64,000 bases of DNA. Origin: Ideonella sp. (lineage in GTDB: Bacteria; Pseudomonadota; Gammaproteobacteria; Burkholderiales; Burkholderiaceae_C). The notes under the pieces are model-generated. The model worked only from the letters and a program-made list of their open reading frames with translations. It was not told where the DNA came from and searched no databases. Both the position numbers and the translations under genes were made by a program. Positions 43,848 to 52,200 of this stretch are shown in pieces. The stretch spans positions 242,392 through 306,391 of the forward strand of contig NZ_JADJDO010000040.1 in the NCBI RefSeq assembly GCF_016702655.1. Reading direction: 5' to 3'. How positions within the stretch are numbered: the first letter of the stretch is position 1; every line of letters starts with the position of its first letter.

Positions 43848-46307
43848 ATGTCCACCCAAATGGCGCTCTACGCGGCGCTGGCCTGCGGCCTCGCCGCTGT
43901 GATCTACGGCTTCGTCCAGCGCGGCTGGATCCTGAGGCAGGACGCGGGCAATGCACGCATGCAGGAGATCGCAGGCGCGATCCAGCAGGGCGCAGCGGCC
44001 TATCTGGCGCGGCAATACAAGACGATCGCGATCGTCGGCGTCGTGCTCGCGATCCTGATCGGCTGGCGCCTCGACGCCATGACGGCGGCCGGCTTCATCC
44101 TCGGTGCCCTCCTCTCCGGCGCGTGCGGCTTCATCGGCATGAACGTCTCGGTGCGCGCCAACGTCCGCACCGCGCAGGCGGCGACCAAGGGCATCGGCCC
44201 GGCGCTCGACGTCGCCTTCAAGGGTGGCGCGATCACCGGCATGCTCGTCGTCGGCCTCGGGCTCTTGGGCGTGGGCATCTTCTTCCTCTTCATCACCGGC
44301 AACGGCAACCTGACGCCGGACAAGAACCTGGCGACCGTGCTCAAGCCGCTGCTGGGCCTGGCCTTCGGCTCGTCGCTGATCTCGATCTTCGCGCGTCTGG
44401 GCGGCGGCATCTTCACCAAGGGCGCCGACGTCGGCGCCGACCTGGTCGGCAAGGTCGAGGCCGGCATCCCCGAGGACGACCCGCGCAACCCGGCGGTGAT
44501 CGCCGACAACGTGGGCGACAACGTCGGCGACTGCGCCGGCATGGCCGCCGACCTGTTCGAGACCTACGCGGTGACGCTGATCGCGACCATGGCCCTCGGC
44601 GCCCTGATGGTGGCCGCCGCGCCGATGCAGGCCGTGGTCTACCCGCTGCTGCTGGGCGGCGTGTCGATCATCGCGTCGATCATCGGCTGCTCGTTCGTCA
44701 AGGCCAGCCCGGGCATGAAGAACGTGATGCCGGCCCTGTACAAGGGCCTGGCCGTCGCGGGCGTGCTGTCCTTCATCGCCTTCATCGGCGTGACGATGGC
44801 CATCATGCCCGACACCGCGCTCGGCGCCGGCACCCAGTGGCGCCTGATCGGCGCCTGCGCGGTCGGCCTCGTGCTGACCGCCGCGCTGGTCTGGATCACC
44901 GAGTACTACACCGGCACCCAGTACGGCCCGGTCAAGCACATCGCCGAGGCCTCGACCACCGGCCACGGCACCAACATCATCGCCGGCCTCGGCGTCTCGA
45001 TGCGCTCCACCGCCTGGCCGGTGATTTTCGTCTGCATCGCGATCATGGTCTCCTACGGCCTCGCCGGCCTGTACGGGATCGCGATCGCCGCCACCTCGAT
45101 GCTGAGCATGGCCGGCATCGTCGTCGCCCTCGACGCCTACGGCCCGATCACCGACAACGCCGGCGGCATCGCCGAGATGGCTGAACTGCCGGCCAGCGTG
45201 CGCGACATCACCGATCCGCTCGACGCGGTCGGCAACACGACCAAGGCGGTGACCAAGGGCTATGCGATCGGCTCGGCCGGCCTCGCCGCGCTGGTGCTGT
45301 TTGCCGACTACACGCACTCGCTCGAGGCGCGCGGCATGAGCATCAGCTTCGACCTCTCGGACCCCAAGGTCATCGTCGGCCTGTTCATCGGCGGCCTGAT
45401 CCCCTACCTCTTCGGCGCGATGGCGATGGAGGCCGTCGGCCGCGCCGCGGGCTCGGTGGTGGTCGAGGTGCGGCGCCAGTTCGCGACCATCAAGGGCATC
45501 ATGGAAGGCACCGCCAAGCCCGAGTACGGCACTGCGGTCGACATGCTGACCAAGGCGGCGATCAAGGAAATGATGATCCCGTCGCTGCTGCCGGTCGTCG
45601 TTCCGGTGGTAGTCGGTCTGGCGCTCGGCCCGGCCGCGCTCGGCGGCCTGCTGATGGGCACGATCGTGACGGGCCTCTTCGTCGCGATCTCGATGTGCAC
45701 CGGCGGCGGCGCCTGGGACAACGCGAAGAAGTACATCGAGGACGGCAACTTCGGCGGCAAGGGCTCCGAGACGCACAAGGCCGCCGTCACCGGCGACACG
45801 GTCGGCGACCCCTACAAGGACACCGCCGGCCCGGCCGTCAACCCGCTGATCAAGATCATCAACATCGTCGCGCTGTTGATCGTGCCGCTGCTGCCCATTC
45901 CGGCAGGCAGCTCGGCAGCAGCCCACGGCGCGGCGACGCCGGCCGCAGTGGCCGTGGTCGCCGTGCCCGTGATCGTCGAGGTGGCCAGGATCTCGGTCGA
46001 GCCCGGGCTCGTGAAGTTCTACTTCGACAGCGGCAAGACCGACCTCGCCGGAGGCGCCGCCGATGCACTCGTCGACGTGGTCAAGGGCGTGGCCGAAGGC
46101 AAGATGGCCGTCATCAGCGGCTACCACGACGCCACCGGCGACGCGGCGCAGAACGCCGAACTCGCCAAGCAGCGCGCCTTCAAGGTGCGCGACACGCTGC
46201 AGGCGGCCGGCGTGCCGCAGGACAAGATCGAGTTGAAGAAGCCGGAGCAACTCACCGGCAGCGGCCCGAACGCCGAGGCGCGCCGCGTCGAGGTGCGTCT
46301 GCAGTAG
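43848..46307 (+). CDS. hppA: Membrane proton-pumping pyrophosphatase with C-terminal OmpA-like domain
   Basis: An 819-residue M-PPase that couples PPi hydrolysis to ion transport. The core (about 1-690, some 16 helices) contains FTKGADVGADLVGKVEAGIPEDDPRNPAVIADNVGDNVGD and DTVGDPYKDTAGPAVNP. The sequence GNTTKAVTKGYA has Lys where K+-dependent enzymes have Ala, so it should be K+-independent and H+-pumping. After a linker, residues about 705-819 form an OmpA/MotB-like domain (VKFYFDSGKTDL, GYHDATGDAAQNAELAKQRAFKVRDTL, ARRVEVRLQ) absent from most M-PPases. M-PPase C-termini face the periplasm, so this could bind peptidoglycan. AGGAG precedes the ATG. A strong terminator follows. Confidence 0.95.
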   Translation: MSTQMALYAALACGLAAVIYGFVQRGWILRQDAGNARMQEIAGAIQQGAAAYLARQYKTIAIVGVVLAILIGWRLDAMTAAGFILGALLSGACGFIGMNVSVRANVRTAQAATKGIGPALDVAFKGGAITGMLVVGLGLLGVGIFFLFITGNGNLTPDKNLATVLKPLLGLAFGSSLISIFARLGGGIFTKGADVGADLVGKVEAGIPEDDPRNPAVIADNVGDNVGDCAGMAADLFETYAVTLIATMALGALMVAAAPMQAVVYPLLLGGVSIIASIIGCSFVKASPGMKNVMPALYKGLAVAGVLSFIAFIGVTMAIMPDTALGAGTQWRLIGACAVGLVLTAALVWITEYYTGTQYGPVKHIAEASTTGHGTNIIAGLGVSMRSTAWPVIFVCIAIMVSYGLAGLYGIAIAATSMLSMAGIVVALDAYGPITDNAGGIAEMAELPASVRDITDPLDAVGNTTKAVTKGYAIGSAGLAALVLFADYTHSLEARGMSISFDLSDPKVIVGLFIGGLIPYLFGAMAMEAVGRAAGSVVVEVRRQFATIKGIMEGTAKPEYGTAVDMLTKAAIKEMMIPSLLPVVVPVVVGLALGPAALGGLLMGTIVTGLFVAISMCTGGGAWDNAKKYIEDGNFGGKGSETHKAAVTGDTVGDPYKDTAGPAVNPLIKIINIVALLIVPLLPIPAGSSAAAHGAATPAAVAVVAVPVIVEVARISVEPGLVKFYFDSGKTDLAGGAADALVDVVKGVAEGKMAVISGYHDATGDAAQNAELAKQRAFKVRDTLQAAGVPQDKIELKKPEQLTGSGPNAEARRVEVRLQ

Positions 46308-46327
46308 TCCGCCGCGACAACGTCAGA

Positions 46328-46369
46328 GGATCAGGGGCTCGCCGAGGCGAGCCCCTGATCCATTTTCTT
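46328..46369 (+). terminator. Rho-independent terminator of hppA
   Basis: A perfect 15-bp stem (arms 46328-46342 and 46347-46361) with a CGAG loop, followed by ATTTTCTT. A textbook terminator 20 nt after the hppA stop. Confidence 0.95.
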
Positions 46370-46457
46370 GGGACTGTTGTGCAGGCTCAACGACAAGGAC
46401 CTTGCAGCCGCTTGCTAGGGATGCAGCGACAGGTCGGTCGTGGGCATCATCGGCCTG

Positions 46458-47972
46458 ATGGCTTCAATCAGAAAGAGCCGGGTCTCCGCTGCCTTCGGTC
46501 TGGGCTGGGCGATGCTGACCTGGGCCGCAGGCGCTGCGGTAGCCGGCGACGAGAGTGGCCTCTCGCTGCTCGGGCCATCCGATCGCGGCCTGCGGTCGGA
46601 CCTGGCCTGGCTCGTCGACCGCGGCGTGCTCGAGCTGCCGCTGGGCACCTGGCCGCTCCCGTCCTCGACCTTGCGCGCGGCATGGGCCAGCGTCGTCACG
46701 GCGCGCCTGGGCGCTGCGGACGCCGACGCGCTGTCTCGCGTCCAGCGCGCCGTGCTGCGCAGCACCGACACCGCTCGCCTTTCGGCCCGCGCCAACAGTG
46801 CGCGCCACCCGTCGCTCGATGGCGGCGATGAGGCCAAGGGCATCGCCAGCGGGGCACTGAGCTTCTACGCCGGCAATGCGACCCTTGGCGGCCAGCTCAC
46901 GCTCGGCACCACGGCCGAGACGCTGACCCCCGGCGGACCGCAGGGCAACCTCGACGGCACCTACGCGGTGACACAGTTCGCGGGCACCGTGGTCGCGGCC
47001 GGCGTGGTCGACCGCTGGTGGGGACCGGGGGCCTTCACGAGCCCGATCCTGTCGACCGCGGCGACCCCGATCGCCGGCGTGATCGTGCGCCGCGCCGAAG
47101 ACACGGCGCCGCAATCCCGGTGGCTGAGCTGGATCGGCCGCTGGGGCTACGAGCTCTCGGCGGGGCGCCTCGCCCACTACGACCCCTCCGGTACGCGCAC
47201 GATCGGCCTGCGCTTCTACACCAGGCCCTGGCCGAATGTCGAAGTCGGCGTCAGCCGCTCCATCCTCTGGGCCGGCGAGGGGCGGCCGCATGACTGGGTC
47301 GCGTTTCGCGACGCACTCCTGGGCCGCAGCAACATCGACGATCCGTCGCAGAAGGACGAAGACCCCAGCAACGAGATCGCCGGGCTGGACCTGCGCGTCT
47401 CGGCCGCAGATGCCTGGGGCGGCACCTGGGTCGGCAGCCTGCACCTGGTCGGCGAAGACGAAGCGGGCAGCCGGCCGACCAAGCTGTTCGGCACCATTGG
47501 CCTGCAGCGCAAGGCCATCGTTGCCGAACAGCGCCTGGAGGCGACCCTCGAGGCCGCCGACACGATGCCGTCGCACCTGTTCGGTCTGCGTTCGTCGACG
47601 CCGCCACCGGCCTATCAGCATTCGGTCTACCAGCAGGGCTACTACCAGGGCCAGTTGCCGATCGGCGCTGCGATCGGCGGCGGCGGCGTGCTGTACGCGT
47701 TGGGCCTGTCGTGGACGCGGGTCGACGATCCGGCCCAGTTGCGTGTCAACGGCATGCTGTTCGGCGGCCGCATGAGCACCATGGGCGCCCAGCCCCGCAA
47801 TGCGATCTACGGCGTATCGGGCAATCTCGCCGGTTTCACGCTCGGCGTCGACGGCGAGACCGCCTCCGGGCTGCGCTGGCAATTGGGCGTCTCGGTGCAG
47901 AACTACCCCGAGGGCGGCAGGCCGGTGGCCGGACTGCTCGCCGGCGTCGATCTACCGATCGCCGGGCGCTAG
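46458..47972 (+). CDS. Capsule assembly Wzi family outer-membrane protein
   Basis: A 504-residue protein with a signal peptide (about 1-30, ending AAVAG). The rest is rich in alternating beta-strand sequence, typical of an outer-membrane barrel. The Wzi hallmark segment VVDRWWGPGAFTSPILS is present. So is a repeated strand pattern GRLAHYDPSGTRTIGLRFYTRPWPNVEVGVSRS and the helical N-terminal region LRSDLAWLVDRGVLELPLGTWPLP. Wzi anchors capsule or exopolysaccharide at the surface. No other capsule gene is in the window. The ATG at 46458 is preferred to a GTG at 46440. Its 3' end overlaps the convergent mscS-type gene by 21 nt. Confidence 0.8.
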   Translation: MASIRKSRVSAAFGLGWAMLTWAAGAAVAGDESGLSLLGPSDRGLRSDLAWLVDRGVLELPLGTWPLPSSTLRAAWASVVTARLGAADADALSRVQRAVLRSTDTARLSARANSARHPSLDGGDEAKGIASGALSFYAGNATLGGQLTLGTTAETLTPGGPQGNLDGTYAVTQFAGTVVAAGVVDRWWGPGAFTSPILSTAATPIAGVIVRRAEDTAPQSRWLSWIGRWGYELSAGRLAHYDPSGTRTIGLRFYTRPWPNVEVGVSRSILWAGEGRPHDWVAFRDALLGRSNIDDPSQKDEDPSNEIAGLDLRVSAADAWGGTWVGSLHLVGEDEAGSRPTKLFGTIGLQRKAIVAEQRLEATLEAADTMPSHLFGLRSSTPPPAYQHSVYQQGYYQGQLPIGAAIGGGGVLYALGLSWTRVDDPAQLRVNGMLFGGRMSTMGAQPRNAIYGVSGNLAGFTLGVDGETASGLRWQLGVSVQNYPEGGRPVAGLLAGVDLPIAGR

Positions 47973-49271
47973 CCCCGCTGGCGCCTGGATCTGCCCGTCG
48001 TCCAGACCGGGCTGCGTCAGGTGGCGCACCACGCGCTGCGGGAACGGGATCTCGACACCGTCTGCATCGAGCGCCGCGAGCACCTTGAGGTTGACATCGG
48101 AGCGCACGTTGCCCTGGCCGTTCTCGGGATCGCCGATCCAGAACAGGATGCGCAAGTCGAGTCCATCGGCGCCGAAGCCTGCCAGTTGCACGGCGGGCCC
48201 GGGATCGGCGAGGACGCGCGGAACGCTCGCAATCACCGCGATCAGGCGCGGCAGCAACGCATCGAGGTCGGTGCCGTAGGCCACCTGCAGCGGCCCGCTG
48301 ATCAGCACCTTGCGGTCGGCGAGCGTCGAGTTCTCGACCCGCTGCGTGATCAGCATCTCGTTGGGCACCAGCGCCTCGCGGCCGTTCAAGGCGCGGATCA
48401 CGGTGTAGCGGGTGCGGATGTCGGTGATGCGGCCCTCGAAGGTGTCGACGGTGACGAAGTCGCCGATGCGCACCGAGCGCTCGGCGAGGATGACGAAGCC
48501 GCTGACGTAGTTGGCGGCGATCTTCTGCAGGCCGAAGCCTATCCCGACGCCGATCGCGCCGCCCAGCACCGACAACGCCGTGAGCGGAATGCCGACCACC
48601 GACAAGGCAACGAGCAGGCCCACGACGAGCAGCACCACGCGCACCAGATTGGCGACGATCTTGCGCGTCGACAGGCTGGTCGCGGTGCCGCGCAGCAGGC
48701 GGCGCTCGATCGCCGCCGACAGCCACAGTGTCAGCACGAGCACCACGCCGGCGCTCAGCGCGCCCTCGACGACGTTGCGCAGCGAGACCTGCGCGCCGCC
48801 CATGCGCCAGTGCACCGACTCCAGCCCGTCCAGTATCGGCGGCAGCACGCCCGTCACCCAGAGCAGGACCGCTACCCATGCTACCCACGACACGGTACGC
48901 TCCACCACCGCGGCCCAGCGCGATTCGGGCAAGGCAACCCTGAGCACGCGCGCCGTGAGCCGGATCGCAGCCAGCGACACCAGCGCAGGTATGGCAATCC
49001 TGAACAGCGTCGGCTTCCACGCCCCCTCGACCAGATGGCGTGCGACGAGCGCGAGCACGAGTGCGAGCACCGGGAACAGCACGCCGTCGAAGATGTTGCG
49101 GCCGAACGCGACCGTCCCGCTGCCGGCGTCCAGACTGCGCTTGAGCTGCCAGGCGGCGAACCAGGCCAGCGCGACACAGGCAGCCAGGACGCCGAGTTCC
49201 TTGAGCGCCCCGATGGTGGCGAGCCCGTCGATCAGATCCTGGAGTTCGGTCCAGGAATTGCTATCGAACAT
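47952..49271 (-). CDS. Mechanosensitive ion channel (MscS family)
   Basis: A 439-residue MscS-like channel that opens under membrane tension. Five helices precede the pore-lining region ALSVLGGAIGVGIGFGLQKIAANYVSGFVILAERSVRIGDFVTV, followed by the beta domain motif FEGRITDIRTRYTVIRALNGREALVPNEMLIT. The C-terminal domain with WIGDPENGQGNVRSDVNLKVLAAL is present. It is convergent with the Wzi-like gene. The HDAC-like gene lies 6 nt upstream, so the pair may be an operon. Confidence 0.92.
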   Translation of the reverse strand: MFDSNSWTELQDLIDGLATIGALKELGVLAACVALAWFAAWQLKRSLDAGSGTVAFGRNIFDGVLFPVLALVLALVARHLVEGAWKPTLFRIAIPALVSLAAIRLTARVLRVALPESRWAAVVERTVSWVAWVAVLLWVTGVLPPILDGLESVHWRMGGAQVSLRNVVEGALSAGVVLVLTLWLSAAIERRLLRGTATSLSTRKIVANLVRVVLLVVGLLVALSVVGIPLTALSVLGGAIGVGIGFGLQKIAANYVSGFVILAERSVRIGDFVTVDTFEGRITDIRTRYTVIRALNGREALVPNEMLITQRVENSTLADRKVLISGPLQVAYGTDLDALLPRLIAVIASVPRVLADPGPAVQLAGFGADGLDLRILFWIGDPENGQGNVRSDVNLKVLAALDADGVEIPFPQRVVRHLTQPGLDDGQIQAPAGLAPGDR

Positions 49272-49277
49272 CGCAAT

Positions 49278-50213
49278 CTACAGTTCGGCCAGCACGCGCA
49301 GGTGCACGGCGACGCTGCGCGCCAGCGCATCGAGCGCATAGCCGCCCTCGAGGCAGGAGACGATGCGGCCCTTCGCGTGCCGATCGGCGGCCGACTTGAT
49401 GCGCTGCGTTATCCACTCGTAGTCGGCCTCGACGAGGCCGAGCTGTCCGAGGTCGTCCTCGCGGTGGCCGTCGAAACCGGCCGAGATGAAGATCATCTGC
49501 GGCCTGAACTCCTCGAGGCGCGGCATCCACATCGCCTCGATCATCTCGCGCACCTCGCCGCCGCGGGTGTAGGGCGGGATCGGCAGGTTGCACATGTTGG
49601 TCCCGAGAGGCACCGCGCCGCTGTAGGGGTAAAGCGGATGCTGGAAGATGCTCAGCATCAGCACCCGCTCGTCGCCGGCGATGATGTCCTCGGTGCCGTT
49701 GCCGTGATGGACGTCGAAGTCGACGATCGCGACCCGCGTCAGGCCGTGCACGTCGAGCGCGTGGCGCGCCGCGACGGCGACGTTGTTGAAGAAGCAAAAG
49801 CCCATCGTCTCGCCGCGCGTGGCATGGTGGCCGGGCGGGCGCACGGCGCAGAAGGCGTTGTCGATCTCGCCGGCGATCACCGCATCGGTCGCGGCAACGG
49901 CCGCGCCGGCGGCGCGCAGCGCGGCGCGCCAGGTGCCCGGCCCGGCGACGGTGTCGGGGTCGAGCGCACGCGGCTCGCCGCTCGCCGCCACCTGCTCGAG
50001 CAGATCCTTGAGTTCAGCGACGTAATGGCTCTCGTGCGCCAGCGCGAGGCTCTCCAACCTTGCCAGCGGCGCACTGCGCACGTCGAGCGCGGCTTCGAGG
50101 CCGGTCGCGAGCAGGTAGTCGTGGATTGCGTCGAGACGCTGCGGGCACTCGGGGTGGCCCTCGCCCATGTCGTGAAGGCGGCAGTCGGGATGGCTGTAGA
50201 TCGCGGTGGACAT
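49278..50213 (-). CDS. Histone deacetylase-like amidohydrolase
   Basis: A 311-residue Zn-dependent HDAC/AcuC/acetylpolyamine amidohydrolase family protein. The active site motifs RPPGHHA (His pair), DFDVHHGNGTEDI (zinc Asp and His) and AGFDGHREDDLG (zinc Asp) are all seen. It probably deacetylates a small molecule or protein lysines; the substrate is unknown. It is divergent from moxR with 41 nt between starts. Confidence 0.92.
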   Translation of the reverse strand: MSTAIYSHPDCRLHDMGEGHPECPQRLDAIHDYLLATGLEAALDVRSAPLARLESLALAHESHYVAELKDLLEQVAASGEPRALDPDTVAGPGTWRAALRAAGAAVAATDAVIAGEIDNAFCAVRPPGHHATRGETMGFCFFNNVAVAARHALDVHGLTRVAIVDFDVHHGNGTEDIIAGDERVLMLSIFQHPLYPYSGAVPLGTNMCNLPIPPYTRGGEVREMIEAMWMPRLEEFRPQMIFISAGFDGHREDDLGQLGLVEADYEWITQRIKSAADRHAKGRIVSCLEGGYALDALARSVAVHLRVLAEL

Positions 50214-50254
50214 CGGCGGTTCGGGGCGAAGCGTTTTCGGTTATGGTGGTTTGC

Positions 50255-51181
50255 ATGACATCCCCGCTCGCCCTGCAACTCACCCGGCTCGTCGATCAGA
50301 TTAGCACGATCATCGTCGGCAAACGGCCCCAGATCGAGGACTGCGTCGCCTGCCTGCTCGCCGGCGGCCACCTGCTGATCGAAGACATCCCCGGCGTCGG
50401 CAAGACCACGCTCGCGCATGCACTCGCGGTCTCGCTCGGCCTCAGATTCTCGCGCATGCAGTTCACCGCTGACCTGATGCCGTCGGACCTGCTCGGCGTG
50501 AGCGTCTTCGAGCGCAGCAAGGAGGAGTTCGTCTTCCACCCCGGCCCGGTGTTCGCGCAGGTGCTGCTCGCCGACGAGATCAACCGCGCCGGCCCCAAGA
50601 CGCAGAGCGCGCTGCTCGAGGCGATGGAGGAGCAGCAGGTCACGATCGACGGCCAGACGCGCGCGCTGCCGCGGCCGTTCTTCGTCATCGCGACGCAGAA
50701 CCCGAGCGACCAGCTCGGCACCTACCCGCTGCCCGAATCGCAGCTCGACCGCTTCCTGATGTGCATCACGCTCGGCTATCCCGACCAGGCGTCCGAGCGC
50801 GCGCTGCTTGCCGGCACCGACCGGCGCGAGGCGATCGAACACCTGCCGACGGTGATGACGCCCGCCGAACTGCAGGCCGCGCAGCAGGCGGTGCTTGCGG
50901 TGCATGCATCGGAGGCGCTGCTCGACTACCTGCAGGCGCTGATCGCCGCGACGCGCGGCGGGCGCTGGTTCGTCGAGGGTCTGTCGCCGCGCGCCGGCAT
51001 CGCCGTGCTGCGCGCGGCCAAGGCGCGCGCCCTGCTCGCCCAGCGCGACTACGTCGCGCCCGACGACGTGCAGGCCATCCTCGCGCAGACGATCGCGCAT
51101 CGGCTCGTGCCGGCCGCAGGTGCCGGGCGCGGCCGGCGCGAGCAGGTGCGCGCGATGGTCGAGGCGACGCCGATCGCCTGA
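50255..51181 (+). CDS. MoxR-type AAA+ ATPase
   Basis: A 308-residue MoxR-family ATPase. Walker A is EDIPGVGKTTLAHAL (about 44-58), Walker B is VLLADEINRAGPKTQSALLEAMEE and sensor 1 is VIATQNPSDQLGTYPLPESQLDRF. MoxR proteins act as chaperones for metal insertion or complex assembly and are usually encoded before a DUF58 protein, as here with a 5-nt gap. The ATG at 50255 is chosen; an ATG at 50243 is also in frame. Confidence 0.93.
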   Translation: MTSPLALQLTRLVDQISTIIVGKRPQIEDCVACLLAGGHLLIEDIPGVGKTTLAHALAVSLGLRFSRMQFTADLMPSDLLGVSVFERSKEEFVFHPGPVFAQVLLADEINRAGPKTQSALLEAMEEQQVTIDGQTRALPRPFFVIATQNPSDQLGTYPLPESQLDRFLMCITLGYPDQASERALLAGTDRREAIEHLPTVMTPAELQAAQQAVLAVHASEALLDYLQALIAATRGGRWFVEGLSPRAGIAVLRAAKARALLAQRDYVAPDDVQAILAQTIAHRLVPAAGAGRGRREQVRAMVEATPIA

Positions 51182-51186
51182 ACCCG

Positions 51187-52200
51187 ATGGCCCGCTCCAC
51201 GCTGCTGACGCAGCCGATCGCGCCGCTCGCCTGGGCCACCGCACCGGTGCGCAGGCGCTTTCGCGCCTGGTGGCAGGCGCGCCTGCCGCGCACCGACACG
51301 CTGCTGCTGACCCAGCGCAACATCTACATCCTGCCCACGCGCGCCGGTTTCCTGTTCGCGGGCACCCTGCTGCTGCTGCTGGTGGCATCGATCAACTACC
51401 AGCTCAACCTCGGCTACCTGCTGACCTTCGTGCTCGCCGGGGCCGGCATCGTGTCGATGCACCTGACGCATGCCACGCTGCGCGGGCTGACGCTGCACCT
51501 GCATCCGGTGGCCGCAGTCCATGCGGGCGAGGCCGCGCCGCTTGCCGTCACGCTGACCAACCCGGGCTCGGCGCGCTGGGGCATCGGCCTGTCGGTCGAT
51601 GGGGCGGCGCACGCGCCGCGCGCGTGGGCCGATGTTCCCGCCGGCGCGCAGGCGGCCGTCGAATTGAGCTTCGTGCCGGACCGGCGCGGCCGCTACGAGG
51701 TGCCGGCGTTGATCGCCGAGACGCGCTTCCCGCTCGGCCTGTTTCGCGCGTGGGCGGTCTGGAGGCCGGCGGCGCAACTGATCGTCTATCCGGCGCCCGA
51801 GCGTCCCGCAGCGCCCTTGCCCGCTGCCAGCGCCGTGACGGTTGCCGCGGGCGAGGCACGTCGCACCCAGGGCGCCGACTTCGAAGGCATCCGCGTCTAC
51901 CGGCGCGGCGATCCGCTCAAGCTCGTGGTCTGGAAGAAGGCGGCGCGTGCCTTCGAGACCGGCGGCGAGCTGATGAGCCGCGACAGCAGCTCGGCGGCGC
52001 ACTGGCAGCTCTGGCTGGCCTGGGCCGGATGCGCCGGCCTCGCCGACGAGGAACGCCTGGCGCGCCTCGCGGCCTGGGTCCTGGCCGCGCACCGCGCCGG
52101 CGCGACCTACGGCCTCGCCCTGCCCGGCCGCGAACTCGCGCTCGGCCAGGGCGAGGCGCATCGGCGCGCCTGCCTGGAGGCGCTCGCGCTGTGGCATTGA
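51187..52200 (+). CDS. DUF58 domain-containing membrane protein
   Basis: A 337-residue protein with two adjacent helices (FLFAGTLLLLLVASINYQLNLGYLLTFVLAGAGIVS, about 56-95), a beta domain, and the DUF58 signature FEGIRVYRRGDPLKLVVWKKAAR near residue 240-260. DUF58 proteins may have a vWA-like fold and work with MoxR. It lies between MoxR and the transglutaminase gene and overlaps the latter by 10 nt, so the three are co-expressed. Confidence 0.9.
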   Translation: MARSTLLTQPIAPLAWATAPVRRRFRAWWQARLPRTDTLLLTQRNIYILPTRAGFLFAGTLLLLLVASINYQLNLGYLLTFVLAGAGIVSMHLTHATLRGLTLHLHPVAAVHAGEAAPLAVTLTNPGSARWGIGLSVDGAAHAPRAWADVPAGAQAAVELSFVPDRRGRYEVPALIAETRFPLGLFRAWAVWRPAAQLIVYPAPERPAAPLPAASAVTVAAGEARRTQGADFEGIRVYRRGDPLKLVVWKKAARAFETGGELMSRDSSSAAHWQLWLAWAGCAGLADEERLARLAAWVLAAHRAGATYGLALPGRELALGQGEAHRRACLEALALWH

